DNA of 64,000 nucleotides from Jaapia argillacea MUCL 33604 (Eukaryota; Basidiomycota; Agaricomycetes; Jaapiales; Jaapiaceae), in the NCBI GenBank assembly GCA_000697665.1, contig KL197715.1:1-64000 (forward strand), given 5' to 3'. Numbering within the stretch: the first letter of the stretch is position 1; each line of letters starts with the position of its first letter. The translations under genes were made by a program, and so were the position numbers. The notes under the pieces were generated by a model. That model saw only the letters and a list, made by a program, of their open reading frames with translations, was not told where the DNA came from and did no database searches. Below, in pieces: positions 28,648 through 39,365 of this stretch.

Positions 28648-29692
28648 ATGCCCACTATCATTGACAAACTCTCCGAAACTCTCGCAGAGACCCTCCACCT
28701 CACCAGTCACAAGGCTGAAGCAGAGCCCAAGGAGGAACAAGTCGTTGAAGAGTACGTCGAGGTCAACGGCACTGCAGCTCCCTCCCCCGCCTTTGAGCAA
28801 AGCAAAGTCACCGTCATCTATGTTTTGGGAGGACCCGGAGCAGGTATGTCGATCGATCCCCAAATCGACGTTTACTACATGTTTTGGCTTCAGGCAAAGG
28901 GACCCAGTGCGCCCTCCTCGTCGAAGACTTTGGCTTTTGCCATCTCTCCGGTACGTCCTCCATCTATCACCACTTCATATGTCGCTGACCCGTCGCTGCC
29001 CTTCAGCTGGTGACCTCCTCCGAGCCGAACAAAATCGAGAAGGATCTGAGTTCGGCCAACTTATCCGCTCGTGCATCAAGGAGGGCCAAATCGTGCCCAT
29101 GGAAGTCACTCTCAAGCTCATCGAGAACGCCGTTCGAGCTGCTCTTGGCGATGAGAATAGAAAGGGTGCAGGATGGGACGATGGAAAGGGAAGGTTCTTA
29201 ATCGATGGGTTCCCCAGAAAGATGGACCAGGCTATCGCTTTCGATGCCGAGGTATGCATTTTCCCCCCGCGGTGCAGCGGATGCTCAATGCTTGCTTAGG
29301 TGTGCTTGTCGTCGATGGTGCTTTTCTACACGACCACGGAAGATATCATGATAGAGCGTATCCTCGAACGAGGAAAGACGAGTGGCCGAGAAGACGATAA
29401 CATGGAGAGTATCAAGAAACGTTTTGGCAAGTATCTAACTCAATTTTAATGAAGCCTACTCCTGAGCTTTACTTGCAGTCACTTATAGAGAGACCACGTT
29501 GCCTGTCATAGACTATTACACGAAGCTCAACAAAGTGGCATCCGTAGGTTTCTATCCCTTCGATTCTTGTCACTTTTTGACACATTTGTTCAGATCGACA
29601 GCTCTCCTGTCGTAGAAGAGGTGTACGCCAAGACAAAGGGTGTTGTCGAGAAACTCTTTGCAGGCGAAACCGTCCAAAACGTCACATTATAA
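28648..29692 (+). CDS. URA6: UMP/CMP kinase (uridylate kinase, Ura6-like)
   Basis: Transfers phosphate from ATP to UMP or CMP in pyrimidine nucleotide synthesis; cytosolic or nuclear in yeast. Exon 1 is 28648-28843 and exon 2 starts at 28894, joining the P-loop GGPGAGKGTQC. Further adenylate-kinase-family blocks are [43 protein letters not shown] (the NMP-binding region) and [13 protein letters not shown] (LID). The Ura6-like end reads [12 protein letters not shown]. The first 55 residues ([21 protein letters not shown]) are an extension compared with yeast Ura6. About six introns of 50 to 60 nt. Confidence 0.93.
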
Positions 29693-29979
29693 TTGGCTGA
29701 GCCCATGTTTACGATCTTTCCTCCATATACCACCATCTGGACATGTACGGTACACTACGTTACGTATACATCAACTCTGCATCTTTCGGAATCAGCTTCA
29801 CCACACACGCAAATCGCAAATCTCAGGGCCAAGAAGACTACACGTAGACTGCAAATTGGATGTGGTCCTGGTCTGAAATTACCCCGCATCTCGCCCTACC
29901 CCGCCTTTCTATATGAAATATGGTACCATCCGCACACAGGAGATGGGCAGGTTCGTCGGCCTCGTTCTGTGATAAACAA

Positions 29980-31077
29980 TTAAACGTCAAGGGTGATCAG
30001 CAAGGGGTGCCTCACCACGCGAAGGATCACGGAGCCATCGGGTAAGCGACTTACGGGTAACCACTCCCACCCCGCACATCTGAAATACTCGACGACTCCT
30101 TGACCTTCCCCATGGCTGATAAGGTTGGCAGGTGATCCATCGTACCTGAGCTTGATGTGATTACCATCGTTGTAGGCCTCTCCCAAGACTTGGCCCGACT
30201 TTTGGGCAAACAGGAGTCGAGAGTCAGGTGAGTCGATTGTGATGGATGGGTCACGTAGGGGTCGGAGGATCACGACGTCGACGGATGGGGTGGAGGCAGG
30301 TGACGATGAAGCGAGAGGGGAAATCCGGAATAGGGGCTCTAATCTGTCTACGTTGACTGTTGATAGGAAATAAGCAAATGGGCCTTGCAGAGTGATGCTA
30401 CCATCAGGACCGGAGGTGCTTGGCAGAAATTTGTCTAGGGCGGGATCGTAGATCTCAACGGATCCTGTGGATGGGAGGGGGAGGAGATTGACGGAGGCGT
30501 TGTACCATCTGGTGATGTTATTCCGAGCAGCGACTTTGAATCTCTCTATCCCGGGCATTTCGGCGCGCAGCTCCTCGGAGTCGTGGAGGATCGAGGCATG
30601 GAGAGCGGTTGATGTGACGACGACGGAGTAGACTGAAGAAGATGAGAAGGATGTCTTTGCGAGGGTGAGTGGCTTTGTGGGTGACGCATCTATGAAAGAT
30701 TGGAGTGACTTTAACTTGTGAACATTGGTATCGGTGGGTGGTATCTTTGGAGGGAAGAGGGAAGAGTAAAGTGCGTTTGCCGTTCCACATGGTATCAAAA
30801 CGAAAAGGATATGGACGCTATTCCCCACAGAACAGAGATGGTTGATTATCTCGTGGACTGTTCCGTCGCCGGATGCCAGCACAACAGTGACGGTCCCCCC
30901 TCCACTCTCCTCGATGAAATCAGCCACCACCCTGCCTGCATGACTCTCCCCCTCTGTTGCCACAAGCTTTGTCGGTGTCCTGCCGTGATTTTCCAGGACT
31001 GGAAGGACATGCTCGTCGACGAACTGCTTTGCTGTTCTGTCCCCGCACACTGGATTGTAAAGCACTAGCAGCGACAT
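29980..31077 (-). CDS. diacylglycerol/sphingosine kinase-type catalytic domain protein, intronless
   Basis: Lipid-kinase-fold protein of the DAGK_cat/ATP-NAD-kinase-like group. I start at the ATG at 31077 (SLLVLYNPVCGDRTAK), because the frame upstream has no ATG. The nucleotide-binding loop is VVLASGDGTVHEIIN (GGDGT in most relatives) and IPCGTANALYSSLF is the second conserved block. 365 residues in one uninterrupted exon, unlike nearly all neighbours. No signal peptide or membrane helix, so probably cytosolic or peripheral. Substrate cannot be told from sequence: ceramide, diacylglycerol and long-chain bases are all possible for the fold. Confidence 0.8.
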   Translation of the reverse strand: MSLLVLYNPVCGDRTAKQFVDEHVLPVLENHGRTPTKLVATEGESHAGRVVADFIEESGGGTVTVVLASGDGTVHEIINHLCSVGNSVHILFVLIPCGTANALYSSLFPPKIPPTDTNVHKLKSLQSFIDASPTKPLTLAKTSFSSSSVYSVVVTSTALHASILHDSEELRAEMPGIERFKVAARNNITRWYNASVNLLPLPSTGSVEIYDPALDKFLPSTSGPDGSITLQGPFAYFLSTVNVDRLEPLFRISPLASSSPASTPSVDVVILRPLRDPSITIDSPDSRLLFAQKSGQVLGEAYNDGNHIKLRYDGSPANLISHGEGQGVVEYFRCAGWEWLPVSRLPDGSVILRVVRHPLLITLDV

Positions 31078-31116
31078 GGAGGGCTCCTTCAAGTCACATT
31101 AGATTTGATAACTGAT

Positions 31117-31154
31117 ATTTACGAGATTAGAAGGCTGAGATTTACGAGATTAGA
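31117..31154. repeat. direct repeat, 15 bp, spaced 23 bp
   Basis: ATTTACGAGATTAGA occurs at 31117-31131 and 31140-31154, inside the 133-bp divergent promoter between the lipid-kinase-like gene and Nit2. Possible duplicated protein-binding site. Confidence 0.55.
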
Positions 31155-31210
31155 TAACGCCAATGATATCGCACCCCACGATAAGATAACCTATTGATCC
31201 CACGAGGGTC

Positions 31211-32764
31211 ATGTCTCGCTTGCTCACCATCCAACGCAACGCAACTCGTTTCGCAGCCATGACTTTTTCATCGTCAAGTGCACCTCCCACATTCAAACCA
31301 TTTAATCTCGCCCTCATTCAACTGGGTCAGATTGGGCCCAACAAAGCTGACAATCTCAAGCATGCTCGAGATATCATCCTTAAAGCCGCCGCTGGCCAGG
31401 GTGTAGCTGGGACAAAGCCGGATCTCATCGTACTGCCAGTCAGTTCATCTGCGCTCTCTTCTCTCTGATTATTATTCATCTCAAAATAGGAGTGCTTCAA
31501 CTCGCCTTACGGTCACGTTCATTTCCCTGTTTACGCAGAGACTATCGGATATACTCCTGATCACCAGTTCGACGTCACAAAATGTGAGAGTGAAAGCGTA
31601 AAAATGCTGTCGTCTGTCGCCCAGGAGGCCGGAGTCTGGCTTCTAGGAGGTACCCACTTTCCCAATTCCCATCGATCACTGTTGACCCTTTGAAAGGCTC
31701 GATACCTGAGCGGGACATCACAGATGACAAGATCTACAACACTTGTACAGTCTATTCACCCAAAGGTTCCACCTCCTCTTCACCATCCGATCACATATGA
31801 ATTAACTAACGAATGAAATCCCCCGCGTAGGAGACCTGGTGGCCACCCATCGCAAGATCCATCTATTCGACATTGACATCCCTGGTAAGATCACTTTCAA
31901 GGTGCGCCAACAGCTACATTGGTCGCACTCTTTTCATCTTGGGTTCATTTCCTCCCAGGAAAGTGAAACTCTCACCGGCGGGACCACAATGAATTACTTT
32001 GACACTGGTGCGGCGTTTGCGTTTCTTATTCCTGCTCTTCGTGTCCGAACCCCTCAATGTGATCTTGGTGGCTTGAATTTGTCGTAGAATTCGCTCGGAT
32101 CGGCCTGGGCATCTGCTACGACGTTCGTTTCCCAGAGCTTGCTATGACTGCTGCACGAAAAGGTCAAGCCTCCCTATTTTCCTATCTCTTTGTCTGATAG
32201 CCTTTGTCTAGGTTGCCAAGTGGTCATCTACCCAGGTGCCTTTAATATGACGACGGGTCCATTGCATTGGGAACTTCTCCAACGAGCACGGTAACTCTGT
32301 GCAAACCCAACTCCTTCATCGGTGGTGCTCATGCACAACCCCACGCAGAGCGGTCGATAACCAAATATATTTTTCAATGTGCAGTCCAGCTCGTGATACA
32401 ACTGCAGGTTACCATGCTGTGCGTAATTTTCATGTTGATCGAGCATCCGCCACTCATGTTTACCTTGCTTGAATGCAGTGGGGTCATTCGATGGTTGTTG
32501 ATCCTATGTGAGTGTCCTGAGCGCCCCGGCTCGGGCTTTTGCACCTCGCTCATGACACGTTTCAGGGCTGTGGTGATCGCAGAGGCTGGCCACGAGGAGG
32601 AGATTGTATATGCTCGGATCGGTAAGTCGTTTGTGCTTGAGCACACAAGGCCGCGCTGAGGATATATCGCAGACCCTGCGACCTTCCATTCCGCTCGTGC
32701 AGGGATTCCCGTGACTACCCAGCGACGGTTTGACGTGTACCCAGATGTTAGCAAGGGGCTTTAG
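31211..32764 (+). CDS. NIT2: Nit2-type omega-amidase (nitrilase superfamily)
   Basis: Hydrolyses alpha-ketoglutaramate and alpha-ketosuccinamate, clearing the keto-amide products of glutamine and asparagine transamination. The nitrilase triad is visible: Glu and its context in [12 protein letters not shown] (joined by splicing near 31440-31490), Lys in [18 protein letters not shown], Cys in [15 protein letters not shown]. Other family blocks are [37 protein letters not shown] and the end [16 protein letters not shown]. The N-terminus [19 protein letters not shown] is basic and could be a mitochondrial presequence; Met17 would give a cytosolic form. About nine introns. Confidence 0.93.
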
Positions 32765-33034
32765 TACCTATCTCCCTGTACTTACCTCCGCATCCACCTG
32801 TTGAACTTGAGTTGCCTCCCACCCCACACGCACCCCCTTCCGAGCATTTGATTCCACCGCCATGAGCACAGGCTGGCGGTGTCGGAAATAGCCGATGACC
32901 CAAAAGAGGGAATCATTCACGAAAATTCTGGCAGGTTCTACAGCCACACAGACTTGTAGAAGAAAGACCGTGCACGGCGTAGCGCCTTACTCACTCTCTC
33001 TTTGCCATTACCCTCACTACATCTCTTTCACATC

Positions 33035-34507
33035 ATGGTCAAAGAAAGGTCTGCATTTTCTCCCTTGCCACTCCAGATTCTCCTCTGATAGACATGTCGC
33101 TAGGAAATACTACGATCTCCTTGAAGTCCCAGAGGACGCCTCTGAATCAGACTTGAAAAAGGCTTACCGAAAAAAGTCAGTTTACTTGAATCCTCGCCGT
33201 GTCTCAGCGTTGATCTTTGCAATCATCGCAGGGCGTTACGGTTACATCCTGACAAGGGTGGCGATCCCGAGTTGTTCAAGGAAGTTACCCATGCGTGAGT
33301 TGCACTGCACAGCAATTTGCCTTGTTTCGCAGGCATTGACGCCTGGTGACAGATACGAAGTCCTATCAGACCCTCAGAAGCGATCCGTTTATGATGCACG
33401 GGGAGAGGCTGGACTGTCAGAATCCGGTGGTATGGGCGGTATGGATCCTCAAGTACGTCGTGGCGACGCATAACATCCAGCTGCGCATCCTGACAAATCT
33501 GTGACAGGATCTATTCAGTCAACTATTCGGTGGCGGAGGAGGTTTCTTCGGTGGACCCTCGCGAGGCCCATCCGGTCCTCGTAAATCCAAAGATCTCGTC
33601 CATCGCGTCCACGTCTCCCTAGAAGACCTCTATAAAGGCAAAACCACGAAGCTTGCCCTGACCCGCAACGTCATCTGCGCCAAATGTAACGGCAAAGGAG
33701 GCAAAGAAGGCGCCGTTCGTTCATGTACGAGCTGTTCAGGCCGGGGCATCAAAGTCACTTTACGCCAAATGGGACCTATGATCCAACAACTGCAGCAGCC
33801 TTGTGACGAGTGCAGTGGTACGGGAGAGTTTATCAACCATAAAGACAAGTGTAAGACTTGCAATGGGAAAAAGACGGTGTCGGAGAAGAAGATGTTGGAG
33901 GTGCATATTGACAAGGGGATGAAGGGTGGCCAGACGATTACGTTTAGAGGGGAGAGTGATCAGTCTCCTGGGGTCGTTCCTGGAGATGTGATTATCGTTG
34001 TGGAAGAGAAGCCTCATGACCGGTTCAAGAGGACGGACAATAATCTGTATACCGAGGTCGAGTTGGACCTATTGACGGCGCTGGGCGGGGGTTCGTTTGC
34101 TATCCGGCATCTGGACGATCGGGCTCTTGTGATCAATCTGGTTCCCGGAGAGATTATCAAGCACGGTGAGTTGCCTTTTGGTTGAAGCGTATCTCTTACT
34201 GAGACTAGATGCAGATGAGGTTAAGGTGATCACCGGGCAAGGTATGCCCTCACAACGACATCACGAATTCGGCGACCTCTTTGTCAAGTTCTCCGTCAAG
34301 TTCCCTGATCACATTGATCCGGAGAAAGTACATTTTCTGGAGCAAGCGCTACCACCTCGCAAAGCGATCGAAAAGTTCCCCAAGAACATTGCTTTAGAGG
34401 AAGCGGACTTGGATATGATCGATCCTCGGAAGCAAGATTACATGGGTGGGGGCGATGCGATGGACGAGGACGAGGGAGAACCGAGAGTGCAATGCGCGAA
34501 TCAATAA
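33035..34507 (+). CDS. class I Hsp40 / DnaJ (Ydj1-like), prenylated
   Basis: Cytosolic co-chaperone of Hsp70. The ATG at 33035 gives MVKERKYYDLLEVPEDASE after the first intron is removed. The J domain HPD motif is restored by splicing (LRLHPDKGGDPELFKEVTHAYEVLSDP). A short Gly/Phe region (LFGGGGGFFGGPS) precedes the zinc-binding domain with four CxxCxGxG-type repeats: CAKCNGKG, CTSCSGRG, CDECSGTG and CKTCNGKK. The substrate-binding domain follows. The protein ends RVQCANQ, a CaaX box like the CASQ of Ydj1, so farnesylation and membrane association are expected. About five introns. Confidence 0.93.
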
Positions 34508-34803
34508 TCGTGATGCTTTTTGGAGCGAGTTACCCATCAATGTATCTTGCTTGGGATGGACATTGTTGTATGTACTGCTGCCGCTGTCTCGCTCATACCG
34601 CTCTCTCTCTCTGTGTTTCCTTGGTACGATTTGCATTCCAATTATTAGACAACGCATTTCCATGTCATTACATACATTTAATGCACATAATGCCATGACT
34701 TGTGGTAATATGGTACAGACACATTGGGTTATCGTTCCTTTGAGTTCACTTTTCCCATCGAGTCTGGAAAGGTCTGAGTGATGGGAATAGTGAGGGAGGC
34801 AAG

Positions 34804-35421
34804 TTAAGATACCTGAGGATTTGCTTTGAAAGCTTCGTATAGTTCGCCGTTGAAGAAACTAACTTCTGTTTCGTTTTCTGGATGGGTAGGTCAGGCAGTG
34901 CGAGGGGATGGAAGGGAATATGACTCACCGAACCCGTAGTCTGCCAGAGTCTTGGTATCGTCACCAAGTATCCAATCCTCGTGATTGAGATTGATGATAA
35001 GGTTGTCCATCTGGGGTATGGTGAACAAACGAACGTTAGGACGAGAGACAGAACTACCTTTGCTCCATGAGCCTTGGTGTAAAGCTTCATGGTATCTGCT
35101 CTCGAGTTAGATCGACGTAGGATCGGATGGACAATAGACTGACCCAAGACAACATTGCGATAGGGTTTCCATCCCGGCTGTGTTACAACAGCTAATTCGC
35201 AGTTGGGGTGGGCAGGAGAAAGAAACGAGATGTCACATTTTGGTACCTTGTCTTGCGAGATCTTTGAGCCGGGCTACTGTCGTAGTTTCCAGATTGACAT
35301 TGTGGAGAACCAAGTTGCGTTCGGTGCGATATTCAAAAGACTTGATTATACGGAGAGTGAGGGTAGCTGAAGTCCTTGGGAGAGCAAGATTTGTGTGGAT
35401 GTCTGAGATTTCGCCGGACAT
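34804..35421 (-). CDS. UPF0538 (C2orf76-type) protein
   Basis: Small conserved eukaryotic protein of unknown function with a ubiquitin-like look. The start at 35421 reads MSGEISDIHTNL, then TLTLRIIKSFEYRTERNLVLH, WKPYRNVVLDTMKLYTKAHGAK, LIINLNHEDWILGDDTKTL and ENETEVSFFNGELYEAFKANPQ, all family blocks. The simple stop is the TAA at 34804. A GTATCT donor in the same place with a CACTCAG acceptor would add a 15-residue tail and a stop near 34729, so the C-terminus is uncertain. Three to four introns. Confidence 0.85.
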
Positions 35422-35929
35422 TGTGGAAGGATGCTGGAAACGACAGGAGGCCTTTGTGATTCTGGATGCGGACGTGTTCAGCGCTCAGCAGACATGGTTG
35501 AGCCGTTACACGAAACATGAGTGGTAAGTAGTAACGGTATTGGGACGAGACTAGGTCAAGCCTGGTCAAGCTTCAAGCCAGAAAGAGCTCGAATGTGACT
35601 TGGCTCGATACCACCACGATGGTGAATGAATTCAAGTTCCAACTTTGGGGTCGTCCAAGACCGTGACCCTGCCTCTGCTCAGCGCTCAGGCTTGATGCTT
35701 GTCTACCGTCTCTAGCCGGACGACTGAAATTCATATCTCGTCTTCCCTAGCCGTATGACTTGCGTATGACCATTTTATTCCCCACCCGACCCAGAAACAA
35801 CAAGTCCCCCTCCGATGTTTTCCCGACCCCGTATGCTTCATAAGAACTCCCTGCGATGCCCACCCTGATCTTAGCCGCGGTCCTATCCCCCGAGCTCTGT
35901 CCAATTCTCTGATCCTGTCCGAACTCGCG
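35422..35929. promoter_or_regulatory. divergent promoter UPF0538 / GH3 beta-glucosidase
   Basis: 508 bp between start codons. It contains a local repeat (GGTCAAGCCTGGTCAAGCTTCAAGC near 35553) and two CAGCGCTCAG copies (near 35479 and 35679). The stretch next to the GH3 start is pyrimidine-rich. No coding sequence seen. Confidence 0.45.
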
Positions 35930-38900
35930 ATGCCGCAGTCCCGCTCTTTCCTGGATGCCTCCATCCCCTCCCTCGTCAGAAAGCTAAGGGTCGATGAAAA
36001 GATTCAACTCCTCGGTGCTCCCAACTGGTGGAATACCAACGAGGTCGACCGTCTCGACATTCCAGGTGTCCGAATGAGCGATGGCCCCAACGTGAGTCTA
36101 TCTATTCGCATTGCTTTCTCCACTCTTTGCTGATCACCGATCATACCAGGGTGTAAGAGGATCGTCCCACTTTGCCTCTACTCCAGCCCAATGCATCCCC
36201 GTTCGTACCGTCATCTTTTCCATCTTGTTCACCTACTTACATAGTACATAGTGCGCAACCTCCCTCGCCTCCACCTTTGATCCAGAGCTCATCCATCAAG
36301 TCGGTGCCTTCCTCGCAGACGAGACAAAGATCAAGTCTTCCGTCATCCTCCTTGCCCCGACCTGTAACATTCAACGCAATCCATTGGGTGGGCGTGCGTT
36401 CGAGTCCTTCTCCGAGGACCCTCATCTCTCAGGTGTGTATTCGCCACACTCATCTCGAGGAATGTGCGGCTGAACGCTTGGCACAGGTACCATGGCAGCA
36501 GCATACGTCAATGGCTTGCAAGGACAAGGTGTAGCTGCCACCATTAAGCACTTTGTTGCCAACGACCAAGAGCACGAGCGCACAGCTGCCGATTCTGTGC
36601 TCTCTGAGCGAGCTCTACGAGAAATATACCTCTATCCGTGAGTTTACCCTCCCCACTGGTGAAATACCACTCATTTCTCTCTCAGCTTCATGTTGGCACA
36701 GAGGGACGCCAAGCCCTACGCGTTCATGACATCCTATGGCCGAATTGACGGCATCCACTGCTCCGAAAATCCTCGTCTCCTCAACGACATCCTTCGCAAG
36801 GAATGGGGTTTCGACGGGCTTGTCATGAGTGATTGGTACGATTCCCCTTTTCACTTCCGTTCCTTTATGTCTTTATCCTTCTTTCTAGGTACGGTACCTA
36901 CGGCACTGGTGAAGCCCTGAATGCCGGTCTTGATCTCGAAATGCCGGGCCCTCCTAGGTGGCGCACTCAAACCCTGGTTCAACACACCTTATCGGCCCAA
37001 AAAACCACCATTCCCACCCTCGACGCTCGCGTATCTACGCTCCTCGCATTCGTCCAAAAAATGGCTCGCAAGAACCCCGAAGTGGTGTACGGTGATGGAG
37101 TTGAAAGGAGTAGGGACTCACCCGAGGCGAGGAAGTTTTGTAGGAAGGTGGCAGGAGAGGGGATGGTATTGCTGAAGAACGAGGGCGGGTTGTTGCCACT
37201 GAACTCGAGTAAGGTCAAGACTTTGCTTATTGTCGGACCAAATGCGCAGGGGAGGGTTATTTCGGGTGGTGGTTCCGCGGCGCTAAAGCCAACCTACGTG
37301 GTCACTCCGTACGAAGGACTGGTCAAGAATGCCCCCGAGGGAATCAAGATACAGTACACCGTTGGGTGCTATGGTACGAGTCCATCGCTTTTCCCCCTCG
37401 TGTTGTACATTTACTTCATCTGCCTACAGCCCACAAATACTTGCCAACACTGGAAAATAACCTGACAACTGCTTCCGGTAAACCAGGTTGGGTCTGTACA
37501 TTCTACAACCATGATGATCAAGGAAATCCTATCGAGAAAGAGATCGCCCAGTTTACTCTCCAAGACACCCGAATTCGGTTGAATGACTTTTTACCCGAGG
37601 GTCTTACGCCCACCTGGATGATTAGGTTGAAGGGTTCGCTGGCGTTTGACAAGACTGCGCCTTATGAACTTGGGTTGACTGTCGCTGGACGTGCGAAGCT
37701 TTGGGTCGACGGGAAGATGACGATTGATAATTGGACCAAGCAAAAACCGGGTGACTTCTACTATGGGTTTGTGCATTTCCCTCCTTCATCGACCTTCATC
37801 TCATGAATTTGTTTGTAGACAAGGCACAGTGGAAGAGAAGGCTGTTGTCGATTTCACTGCTGGTAAGGGCCGCGAAATCGTGGTTGAATATACCAATACG
37901 TTCCCACCGACTACGAACGAGGACGCAGAGGAGAAACCGAACTCACAACCTGCTTTGATGCGTGGTGTGGTAAGTCTCATTCGATACCAGCAAAAGTTAT
38001 GGGTGTAATTCTGGGATCGTCCAGCGTCTGGGTGGTGCGGAAAAGATCGATCCTGACCAGGCTATCGAAGAAGCGGCCGCCCTTGCAGCCAAGAGCGATG
38101 CAGTCGTTTGCGTCGTTGGGTTGACGCCGGAGTGGGAATCAGAAGGTATGTAGCTCTTCTCGTCTTCTTCCCTCCCAAGAGCAGAGGAATTGATTGGAGG
38201 GCCCGAAGGTTTCGACAGACCCACTATGGACCTGCCTGGAAGACAAGATGAGTTGATCGCAAGACTCGGAAAGGCCAATCCGAACACTGTAGTCTGCATA
38301 CAGGCCGTGAGCTCCTTTCTCATCATGATGATCTTGAATCCGAAACTTACCATTTGTCAACAGGGATCTGCAGTCACCATGCCTTGGATTGGATCCGTTA
38401 ACGGCCTCGTCCAGGCGTGGTACTCTGGTAACGAAGTCGGAAACGCCCTCTCTGACGTGCTTTATGGCATTGTCAACCCTTCTGGTCGACTCCCCCTCAG
38501 TCTTCCTGTGCGGTATGAGGATATTGCCGCGCACCCCAACATCAGGAGTGAGAATGGCAAGATTCATTATCGGGAAGACTTGTTCGTTGGCTATAAGCAT
38601 TATCAGTTGAAGGGGATCAAGCCTCTCTTCCCATTCGGGTGAGTGTCATGAGATGTTGAATCGTTAGGGCGAGCGCTGATGAAGGCGTTGTTTGTTAGGT
38701 TTGGCTTGTCATATACGACATTCTCCCTGTCTGACCTTACAATCTCGGCGCCATCCTCACACGACGAATCCTTCTCGGTCGAGGTATCTGTCACCGTGAA
38801 AAACACTGGATCCGTAGCCGGCTCTGAGGCAGTTCAACTGTACATCACCCTACCCGTCGTTGATGTCACCACTCCACGCCTCCAGCTCAGAGCCTTTGCG

Positions 38901-39104
38901 AAGGCAAAGGACCTTAGCCCTGGAGCATCGGCCAAGGTTTCGATGAAATTGAGCAAGTATGCCATCTCATTTTGGGATACACCCAAAGGTTGTTGGAATG
39001 CCCCTGTTGGCAAGTTTGGGATTTCAGTGGGGACGAACAGCGAGGATCTGGTGTTGCATGGGGAGTTTGCGTTGAAACAATCGTTCCAGTGGAACGGGCT
39101 TTGA
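35930..39104 (+). CDS. GH3 beta-glucosidase with PA14 insert, probably intracellular
   Basis: Glycoside hydrolase family 3, releasing glucose from cellobiose and related beta-glucosides. No signal peptide at [19 protein letters not shown], so a cytosolic enzyme is likely. The (beta/alpha)8 domain has [47 protein letters not shown] and the nucleophile Asp in [11 protein letters not shown]. The alpha/beta sandwich follows ([17 protein letters not shown]), interrupted by a PA14-type insert ([30 protein letters not shown]). Then [46 protein letters not shown], and the C-terminal fibronectin-III-like domain. About 840 residues and ten or more introns. Confidence 0.95.
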
Positions 39105-39365
39105 GGGTAGTGGCGAAGAATCGACCATGTTGTATTTGTAGTCTTTTGAATCAATTGCTCAGTACTGTTACTTAGTTCCTCGATAAATGGGTGACGGCAA
39201 GGTTCTGAACCATCGGCTTATAACGCGACATTTTACTTCCCAGTTGACCATCACTTTCGACTGTCTTTGGATCTTCTGCCAGCTGTTGCAGCTTGCTCCG
39301 ATCACACCCAGCAACACCAGAAGCTGACTGCCAGCTTTCCTTTGTCACGAAAACTAGCCCTGCAG

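Noticed and set aside
29980-31077. Calling the DAGK-fold protein a sphingosine kinase
   Set aside because: The nucleotide loop is visible, but nothing in the sequence fixes the lipid substrate.
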